Shown piece after piece: positions 58,893 through 64,000 of a DNA stretch of 64,000 nucleotides (position 1 is the first letter of the stretch; the number at the start of each line of letters is the position of its first letter). The stretch comes from Citrifermentans bremense R1 (GTDB taxonomy: Bacteria > Desulfobacterota > Desulfuromonadia > Geobacterales > Geobacteraceae). The notes beneath the pieces were generated by a model. That model worked only from the letters and a program-made list of their open reading frames with translations, did no database searches and was not told where the DNA came from. The position numbers were made by a program, and so were the translations under genes. Location of the stretch: NCBI RefSeq assembly GCF_000426865.1, contig NZ_AUGE01000015.1:43164-107163 (forward strand), read 5' to 3'.

Positions 58893-60016
58893 CCCTTCAC
58901 AGTTTGAGCCCATCTTAGCAAGAGCGTCTGATCTTCGGTCTCTTCGACATGAGTCCCGAACCCCTTACCCTGGAGGTTCATGGTGTCACGCAGCCAGCGC
59001 GAGTCGGCGCCACTTACGCGGACCACCTGGAACTTTCGCACCCGCGTTGGTATCAGCCTCAGTTCCTTCAGCTCGCCTGTCTTCCCTTCCACATCCGCAA
59101 AGTACATGAAGCCGAGGTCGCCGTGATACGCTTCCTTCCCCCTTATCCCCTCGTAGTCGGTCAGAAAATCACCGCAACCATAGATGATCAGCTTGCCCCG
59201 GTACACCTCAATCCCCTTCACATGATGGGAGGAGTGGCCATGGATCAGGTCGACTCCGGCGCTGTCGATGAGACGATGGGCGAAGGCTACCTGTTCAGGC
59301 GGGATCTCGAATCCCCAGTTGCCTCCCCAGTGGATGGAGGCGACCACCAAGTCCCCCTCCCGCTTCACCTGCCGCACCGACTCTCTCAACCTGTCCGCCG
59401 TCCGATCTGAAAGGTCCGGCAGCAGGTTCACGCCAGCCATTTCCTTTCCTGCTCCCCATTCGGAGGGGATGCCGCTGGAGGCATCCCCCAAGGAGAAGAC
59501 ATGCACCCTCCCCTTGCCCGGAACTGAAACGGTCGCAGGTCCCGCCGCCGACGAAAGGTCGAGGCCGGCCCCGGCGCATCGCACTCCGGATTCCTTTAGC
59601 GTCCGGAGCGTCTCTTCCAGCCCCCGATACCCCCAGTCCATGACGTGGTTGTTCGCCAAAGCGCAGACATCAATCCCGGCGGCTGTTATCGCCGGGAAGT
59701 TGCGCGGGTGCATGCGGTAGTTGATCCCCTTGTCGGGCCAGAACTCCTCCGACGTTGTCACGCTGGTTTCCAGGTTGATCAGTTTCACGTCCGGGCGAAG
59801 CCGGCGGAAGATTTCGATGGCGTCACCCCAGAGGTAGTCGAATGGTACCGGCCTTGGTATCGGGCCGCTGACCTTTTCTGCCAGATCCACATAACGGCGG
59901 GCGTCGGTTACGAACCACTCGTAGAGGTGCGGGTCGACCGGGTGAGGCAGTATCTGATCGATCCCCCTGCCGACCATGACGTCGCCGCACATGAAGATGG
60001 AGACAGGATTTTGCAT
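58889..60016 (-). CDS. CapA/PgsA-type metallophosphatase-fold protein
   Basis: A 375-residue protein with the PGA_cap fold. IFMCGDVMVGRGIDQIL is the first metal box; ALANNHVMDWGYRGLEETL, VASIHWGGNWGFEIPPEQ and DLIHGHSSHHVKGIEVYRG are the others. The family includes the CapA protein of poly-gamma-glutamate synthesis, but many stand-alone forms exist with unknown substrate. There is no signal peptide, so a cytoplasmic role is likely. Four bases separate it from the small zinc-finger gene upstream. Confidence 0.88.
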   Translation of the reverse strand: MQNPVSIFMCGDVMVGRGIDQILPHPVDPHLYEWFVTDARRYVDLAEKVSGPIPRPVPFDYLWGDAIEIFRRLRPDVKLINLETSVTTSEEFWPDKGINYRMHPRNFPAITAAGIDVCALANNHVMDWGYRGLEETLRTLKESGVRCAGAGLDLSSAAGPATVSVPGKGRVHVFSLGDASSGIPSEWGAGKEMAGVNLLPDLSDRTADRLRESVRQVKREGDLVVASIHWGGNWGFEIPPEQVAFAHRLIDSAGVDLIHGHSSHHVKGIEVYRGKLIIYGCGDFLTDYEGIRGKEAYHGDLGFMYFADVEGKTGELKELRLIPTRVRKFQVVRVSGADSRWLRDTMNLQGKGFGTHVEETEDQTLLLRWAQTVKG

Positions 60017-60020
60017 CAGC

Positions 60021-60224
60021 TCAGCTCTCGGTTCGCCTGGCTTGTAAGCGTTGGACCAAGTCCCCCCACTCCCCCTTGGGACTCCCTTCCTTTTTTAGAT
60101 GCCAGCTCTGGTGGGCCATCTGGCCGCCGTTGCCGTGACATGCCTTGCCGCAAAGGGGACAGGTCCAAGCGTAGGGGGAATGGCTGCGTTCCCGTTTCTT
60201 TTTGGCATCGTCTTTAGAGAGCAT
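60021..60224 (-). CDS. Small C2H2-like zinc-finger protein
   Basis: A 67-residue basic protein with CPLCGKACHGNGGQMAHQSW, in which two Cys (CxxC) and His residues (H after HQSW, H in WHLKK) fit a zinc finger. It is short and otherwise charged. It is co-directional with the CapA-like gene and nearly touching it. It could bind nucleic acid; function unknown. Confidence 0.7.
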   Translation of the reverse strand: MLSKDDAKKKRERSHSPYAWTCPLCGKACHGNGGQMAHQSWHLKKEGSPKGEWGDLVQRLQARRTES

Positions 60225-60266
60225 ACAGAACCTCCTGTCGTGGCGGATCGAGGCTTACCTCTCCTC

Positions 60267-60722
60267 TCAAAGGCAGGCCGTGATCGCCTTATACGCAGTG
60301 GTGAGTTCGAAGGCTGAGCGCTGGTCATACAAACAGAAGTCTGCGATGTTTTGTATTTTTCCCTGAAAGGAGGAGTGCCAGGCACTATCTGCGGACACGA
60401 TCACGCCGGCGCTCTGGTCGTGGAACTGGTCGGCGGTTATGTCTATGGTGAAATCCCCAAGTTGAAGCCATGCATGGGTACGCCCGTTCCTCTTTCCGAG
60501 CACGTAGTGAGAGCGTCCGCACCCGTTAACCTGTAGATATTTTGCCAACAGCAGTGATGCATCCCCGCAAGCGCCGACGGGGAAGCCCCGAAGGGTTATC
60601 AAGCGGCCCATCCGCGGATTGCTCCTCAAGATCGCGCACCGGAATCGCTCGGCCAGCCGGAACAGGAGTTCCTGGAACGGGTCGGGCCGCGCCTTAATCA
60701 GCGGAATGCGCACATACTTCAT
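60267..60722 (-). CDS. Transglutaminase/papain-like protein of unknown role
   Basis: A 151-residue protein. The Cys in VGACGDASLLLAKYL, the His in GRTHAWLQLGDFTIDITADQ and the Asp after it give the order of a transglutaminase-like Cys-His-Asp triad, as in McjB-type and other small peptidases. AAGGAG lies nine bases before the chosen ATG. It lies 42 bases upstream of the zinc-finger gene on the same strand, so the three genes form one unit. No signal peptide was seen. Confidence 0.6.
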   Translation of the reverse strand: MKYVRIPLIKARPDPFQELLFRLAERFRCAILRSNPRMGRLITLRGFPVGACGDASLLLAKYLQVNGCGRSHYVLGKRNGRTHAWLQLGDFTIDITADQFHDQSAGVIVSADSAWHSSFQGKIQNIADFCLYDQRSAFELTTAYKAITACL

Positions 60723-60913
60723 GGGGGAGGGCTCCTTTTGGAGATACGATCGAACCGACACAAGAGCCCTCCTTGCCTCCGTGCTCTTCCAACTCTCCCC
60801 AGTTCCAGTCGTTGACCTGTAATCGGTTATCTGGACCGAATGCGTAGGGACCGCAGGTCAGCATAGCAGTGGTTGACAGATTGTCACCTGCCCTGAGAAC
60901 TTACAACAAAGCG

Positions 60914-60991
60914 GTGTAAATCCAAAACAAGCGCATGCTCAACTGGATCCCGCCCAACTGGATCCCTCCCGGGCCGAAAAGGCATTTACAC
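60914..60991. repeat. GTGTAAAT/ATTTACAC inverted repeat with inner 15-bp duplication
   Basis: Perfect 8-bp arms 62 bases apart. Between them are two head-to-tail CAACTGGATCCCGCC-type copies and a GCGCATGCT, the same core as in the adjacent 42-bp array. It looks like a degenerate or boundary part of that array. Confidence 0.55.
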
Positions 60992-61011
60992 AAAATCCCC
61001 TACATGCCCGG

Positions 61012-61362
61012 GCCGTGACAAGTTGAAACGGGCGCATGCTAATTTGTCATGAGGCCGTGACAAATTGAAATGGGCGCATGCTAATTTGCCATGAGGCCGT
61101 GACAAATTGGAACGGGCGCGTGTTAATTTGTCGCGAGGTCGTGACAAATTGAAACGGCCGCGTGCTAATTTGTCGTGAGGTCGTGACAAATTGAAACGGC
61201 CGCGTGCTAATTTGTCGTGAGGACGTGACAAATTGAAACGGCCGCATGCTAAATTGTCGTGAGGCCGTGACAAAATGAAACGGGCGCATGCTAAATTGTC
61301 GTGAGGCCGTGACAAAATGAAACGGAAGCATGCTAATTTGTCGTGAGGCCGTGACAAATTGA
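61012..61362. repeat. Tandem array of 42-bp units with internal dyads
   Basis: Eight complete units plus a partial ninth, each 42 bases, of the form GCCGTGACAAATTGAAACGG, GCGCATGCTAATTTGTCGTGAG. Each unit has two 8-bp half-sites, GACAAATT and AATTTGTC, in inverted order, 16 bases apart within a unit and 10 bases apart across unit borders. Units 4 and 5 are identical; the others differ at a few positions, and GACAAATT becomes GACAAAAT in two. It is not CRISPR, since no unique spacers exist. The open frames across it exist only because 42 is a multiple of three. The rest of the 896-base gap holds the boundary repeat and a terminator. Confidence 0.9.
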
Positions 61363-61506
61363 ACGTGAAATGGGGGCACCATAGAGCGAGGGCGAGCATG
61401 TGTCGGGGGTAACAAACTTTGTGGGCCGGGTCACGGATGGCAGGTTTGGAGCATCGCGAGTAGAGTCAAGAGCGGGTGATGCCCCGTTGGTAGACCGGGG
61501 TGGATG

Positions 61507-61536
61507 AATAAAAGGGGCTACCTGACCGGTAACCCC
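61507..61536 (-). terminator. Rho-independent terminator for the hypothetical gene
   Basis: On the minus strand GGGGTTACC, five bases, GGTAGCCCC, TTTTATT. It ends the transcript before the 42-bp array. Confidence 0.75.
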
Positions 61537-61618
61537 GATGTTCGTTATAGTATCGATTGCCAGCGTGTGATCACGACCGTGGATCAGGGGATCGGCTTCC
61601 TCCGGTCGGACAACATCA

Positions 61619-62056
61619 TCAGGAGTTGGTTTGTTCGGCGTCCGATACCTTGACATCTTCAGACGGAGTCTGGGGTACGTTCGTCCTGGATATGGTCCTG
61701 TGGTCCTTACTGAGTTCGAAACCCGAGACGACGATCACTTCTGGGAAACGGATAGAAGCCGCTTCCAAAACCGATGCGATTTCGTCCATATGATCGATTA
61801 ACTGCGCCTGGAGAACCTCGCGCGCGGCAATATCAAGCTTGCTGGAGTAGAGAGAGGCCCTCTGGTACACCTCGTGGTACTTTGCTGCCTCGGCCAAAAA
61901 CGATGACAGCAGTTCAGGATGCGCAGCCCATACCGATCCCGGGATCTTCGGGTTGTCCGTCAGGCACTTCCACACTCTCAACAAGATGTTGTAAAACCTG
62001 CTCGGCGCCTTGATCCGATAGTTGCGCAAGATTCTGCACTGGGATTGCCGTGTCAT
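61619..62056 (-). CDS. Hypothetical protein next to the 42-bp array
   Basis: A 145-residue basic-start, acidic-end protein (RILRNYRIKAPSRFYNILLR to EDVKVSDAEQTNS). The body is predicted helical (AEAAKYHEVYQRASLYSSKL, QLIDHMDEIASVLEAASIRF). No known motif is recognised. An excellent ribosome-binding site (AAAGGAGG, five bases, ATG) and its own terminator make expression very likely. It stands alone between the repeat array and the comM remnant. Confidence 0.75.
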   Translation of the reverse strand: MTRQSQCRILRNYRIKAPSRFYNILLRVWKCLTDNPKIPGSVWAAHPELLSSFLAEAAKYHEVYQRASLYSSKLDIAAREVLQAQLIDHMDEIASVLEAASIRFPEVIVVSGFELSKDHRTISRTNVPQTPSEDVKVSDAEQTNS

Positions 62057-62217
62057 ATCGTACCTCCTTTACCCAGGTCGGCTGGGTTTGCAGTCTGCTT
62101 GGCCCATGAAGATTAATAAAAACTCATGCGCCAGTGTACTGGGCATTGCCGAATTTTCAAGGGGCGTGGAGAGAGGAAATTTCGATCACGATTACCGCAG
62201 CCTGGAGAGGATGACGT

Positions 62218-62256
62218 AAAAAAGGGGGACAGGCACCTGCGGGGCCAGTCCCCTCC
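62218..62256. repeat. REP-like hairpin, diverged copy
   Basis: AAAAAAGGGGGACAGGCACC, then a short loop and GGGGCCAGTCCCCTCC. It shares the GGGGACAGGC start with the copies after glnE and the EEP gene. It lies at the 3' end of the comM remnant. Confidence 0.55.
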
Positions 62257-62259
62257 TTG

Positions 62260-62925
62260 TTACGCAGTCTTCCGGTCGAGGCTGCGGTACTGGATGGCTT
62301 CGGAGATGTGGTGTTCCTTTATTCCCTCGCTTCCTTCCAGATCAGCAATGGTGCGGGCCACCTTCAGGATCCTGGTGTAGCTTCGGGCGGAAAGCCCCAA
62401 CCGGTCGGTGACGGTTTCCAGCATCCTGCTCCCGACCGCGTCGGTCTCGCAGAACTTGCGGATCATCCGCGCCGTCATCTGGGCATTGCTGTGCACCTTG
62501 GTCCCCTTGAAGCGCTCCTTCTGCACTTCATGGGAGCGTGCGACGCGCGCTGCGATCTCCATCGAGCCCTCGCTCTCTCCCCGATCGGAGAGTTCGCGAT
62601 ATTTCAGGGCGGGAACCTCGATATGTATGTCGATGCGGTCGAGCAGCGGCCCGGAGACCCGAGAGCGGTAGCGTTGGATCATGAGCGGGGTACAGGAACA
62701 CTGGTGCACCGGGTCGGCAAGGTAGCCGCAAGGGCAGGGGTTCATCGCGGCGACCAGCATGATGCGGCTCGGGTAGGTGACCGAGGCGAGGGCGCGGGAG
62801 ATGGTGACCCTGCCGTCCTCCATCGGTTGCCGCAACACCTCCAGCACGTGCTTCTTGAACTCGGGCAACTCGTCGAGGAAAAGGACGCCGTTGTGGGAAA
62901 GCGAAACCTCGCCGGGCTTCGGGGT
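62260..62925 (-). pseudogene. comM: 3' half of comM (yifB) AAA+ helicase gene, 5' half missing
   Basis: About 222 codons of the Mg-chelatase-like ComM family, beginning [20 protein letters not shown] (Walker B) and carrying [35 protein letters not shown] and the [17 protein letters not shown] sensor region to a natural stop. The first half, with the S5-like domain and Walker A, is missing. The upstream frame is open a few codons more but no longer resembles ComM. ComM promotes branch migration in natural transformation. The break matches a known insertion place for large transposons in other bacteria. Confidence 0.85.
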
Positions 62926-63124
62926 GTTGCTGTCGTTTCCAACAGATATTGCTACAACCACAAAGCGCCTCACTGCCCCATTTAACTTTGCAATTAAAAA
63001 TGGTTATCACGCGCCTTCTCTCCGTCAAACGCACGAACTAACTAGAAGATTGACGGTAGTTATGGCTACTGTTTCTAACTGTTGCTGCTACTAAATTCTG
63101 ATTTGTAGTTGTTTTCGCTACAAA
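62925..63124. mobile_element. Candidate end of a Tn7-like element inserted in comM
   Basis: It begins TGTTGCTGTCG exactly where ComM similarity ends. It holds related sites: GTTTCCAACAGATATTGCTA (from 62935) and GTTTCTAACTGTTGCTGCTA (from 63071), agreeing at about 17 of 23 positions, and a third GCTACAAA that forms TTTGTAG-9-CTACAAA (from 63102). Repeated short sites behind a TGT end are typical of TnsB-type binding. The roughly 335-base stretch up to the next gene has no other feature. The other end is outside the window. Confidence 0.45.
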
Positions 63125-63260
63125 GTTTGAATCCGTCTTACCCCGCATCCCAACTGCGACGGCAGCAACAAAATGTGGTAAATTTAATACTTACTACAAG
63201 GTAATGCCCCCTGCGCTCAGCCGAGGGCAATTTTCTTCATGCAACGAGGAGATGGATGAG

Positions 63261-63560
63261 ATGGATTTTTCATTCCCAGATTCCAGGCTCAGTGTTGTAA
63301 AAGAATGCGTGAAACTTTTGAAACATTTACCACTTTCACCCTTGAAACGACTACGGGTGGAGGTTTTGTTGTTAAAGACAGCCATTGCACTGCTTTCTGA
63401 TACGCCACTGAGTGGTGTAAAACCTGAAAATTGTAGCGACACATCATGCGAGGAAATTTTACTGATGATGCAAAATCCCAATGCTTCCGATGCCTTTTAT
63501 CACAACCTGTTGCAAGCTTTGATAGCCTACGAAATTAATTTATCAGCTCAAACAGGGTAA
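63261..63560 (+). CDS. Hypothetical protein in the putative island
   Basis: A 99-residue protein of lower-GC codon use. It is helical (VVKECVKLLKHLPLSPLKRL, EVLLLKTAIALLSDTP), with a second Asn/Cys-bearing half (DTSCEEILLMMQNPNASDAF). I choose the ATG nine bases after GAGGAG; earlier in-frame ATGs lack a spaced ribosome-binding site. Not recognised. It may be an island cargo gene. Confidence 0.55.
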   Translation: MDFSFPDSRLSVVKECVKLLKHLPLSPLKRLRVEVLLLKTAIALLSDTPLSGVKPENCSDTSCEEILLMMQNPNASDAFYHNLLQALIAYEINLSAQTG

Positions 63561-63659
63561 TTCTTGGGGACCAGGTCAGTATCAAGTAGATGAATCTGGA
63601 GAGGAATGATTTGGCCACGTGCCCGTAGTAGTCTCCATACATCGCTCTTGCGTATTCCG

Positions 63660-63739
63660 ATGATTGCGACCGGGTGAACTGATGTGATTGCGACCGCCGT
63701 TCCGCTGTGATTGCGACCAGCGTTCCGGGAATTGCGACC
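63660..63739. repeat. IS21-type terminal region with repeated GATTGCGACC sites
   Basis: Four copies of (T)GATTGCGACC, starting at 63661, 63685, 63708 and 63729 (the last GAATTGCGACC). Multiple short repeats near the end of the element are normal for the IS21 family and bind its transposase. The exact tip is not fixed but is close to the left edge. Confidence 0.7.
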
Positions 63740-63783
63740 GGGTAGTCGCGAGGTGAGGTCGTCACTGTCTCATAGGTCCCGTG

Positions 63784-64000
63784 TCAGGTCAACGTCGATC
63801 TCTTCCGCCGCATCGAGTCCTTCCCTTGCAGGTCGATCTTGTGGGCATTGTGCACCAACCGGTCTAGTATCGCATCGGCCACGGTCTTGTCCTGCATCGC
63901 GTCGTGCCACGTCTTGACCGGCAACTGGCTGGTAATGACGGTGGCAGCCCTGTCGTAGCGTTCCTCGATGATCTCCAGCAACTCCTTTTGGTCGTCCCTG
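63784..64000 (-). CDS. istB: IS21-family helper ATPase IstB (C-terminal part)
   Basis: The frame is open to the window edge. [33 protein letters not shown] and [20 protein letters not shown] are the C-terminal hallmarks of IstB, the AAA+ partner of the IS21 transposase. The transposase gene istA and the N-terminal part lie beyond the window. Confidence 0.9.
   Translation of the reverse strand, partial: RDDQKELLEIIEERYDRAATVITSQLPVKTWHDAMQDKTVADAILDRLVHNAHKIDLQGKDSMRRKRSTLT

Noticed and set aside
61012..61362. CRISPR array
   Set aside because: Units are contiguous with no unique spacers between them, and no cas genes are present.
60986..61415. Long open frames across the 42-bp array encoding 14-residue repeats (NLSRPHDKLARGRF and FVTASRQIS types)
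   Set aside because: A 42-bp period keeps more than one frame open automatically; no ribosome-binding site precedes the ATGs, and DNA half-sites are better kept than the peptide.
61333..61656. 107-residue Pro-rich frame on the minus strand
   Set aside because: It overlaps the hypothetical gene's end and its terminator and runs into the array; no good ribosome-binding site.
62926..62973. Extension of the comM frame to an upstream ATG as a genuine short gene
   Set aside because: These codons show no ComM similarity, no ribosome-binding site, and fall inside the transposon-like end sites.

Overview
The window is a high-GC Gram-negative chromosome segment that looks like Geobacterales (the Geobacter/Geomonas/Citrifermentans group). 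The reasons are a recA-pilT-recX-alaS run, a scattered arginine operon next to gatCAB, a feo iron cluster with a porin and a Cys-rich FeoB partner, an octaheme hydroxylamine-oxidoreductase-like cytochrome, several hybrid histidine kinases and many intergenic snap-back repeats. The genus is inferred from gene content and protein style; no search was run. No rRNA, tRNA or CRISPR array was seen.

Layout. 1-3.4 kb: 3' part of a hybrid sensor kinase and an LtaS-type phosphoglycerol transferase. 3.5-4.0 kb: a DUF559 endonuclease gene between inverted copies of a GC-rich repeat. 4.0-7.6 kb (minus): a metal ABC transporter whose permease carries a DtxR-like C-terminal domain. 7.6-11.6 kb: a short-chain-dehydrogenase remnant, then larB-larC-pgpA-cinA. 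11.6-20.5 kb: a PAS/GAF histidine kinase, recA-pilT-recX, alaS and a response regulator-kinase. 20.6-29.7 kb: argB, argD, argF, argG and argH, interrupted by an orphan MNT nucleotidyltransferase, a Nudix hydrolase and a solitary nitrilase-like protein, ending with a lipoprotein. 29.8-38.0 kb: gatCAB, mtnA-glnE and ybgC. 38.2-41.5 kb (minus): ileS-lspA. 41.8-49.2 kb: kup, an EEP phosphatase/nuclease, a chemoreceptor, an alpha/beta-hydrolase-OsmC fusion and a YjfB-like peptide. 49.3-54.4 kb (minus): porin, feoA, feoA, feoB and a Cys-rich protein, with a Fur-family regulator upstream. 54.6-58.3 kb: a DprA-like protein, a YidB-like protein, two Hsp20s and the octaheme cytochrome.

From about 58.3 kb the window becomes accessory: hicAB, a CapA/zinc-finger/transglutaminase-like trio, an array of eight 42-bp units containing dyads, and a hypothetical gene with its own terminator. 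The last kilobase opens what looks like a mobile island. comM (yifB) is cut between Walker A and Walker B; the break is followed by a TGT-starting end with degenerate repeated sites, one small unknown gene and the end of an IS21-family element that runs off the window.

The strongest leads are the interrupted comM with transposon-like end sites, the 42-bp dyad array (exactly four turns at 10.5 bp per turn), and the DUF559 gene, which takes its ribosome-binding site and last codons from the flanking repeats. Weaker leads are a hicA gene that appears to begin with CTG at the predicted transcription start, and a family of structurally similar snap-back repeats in many intergenic gaps.
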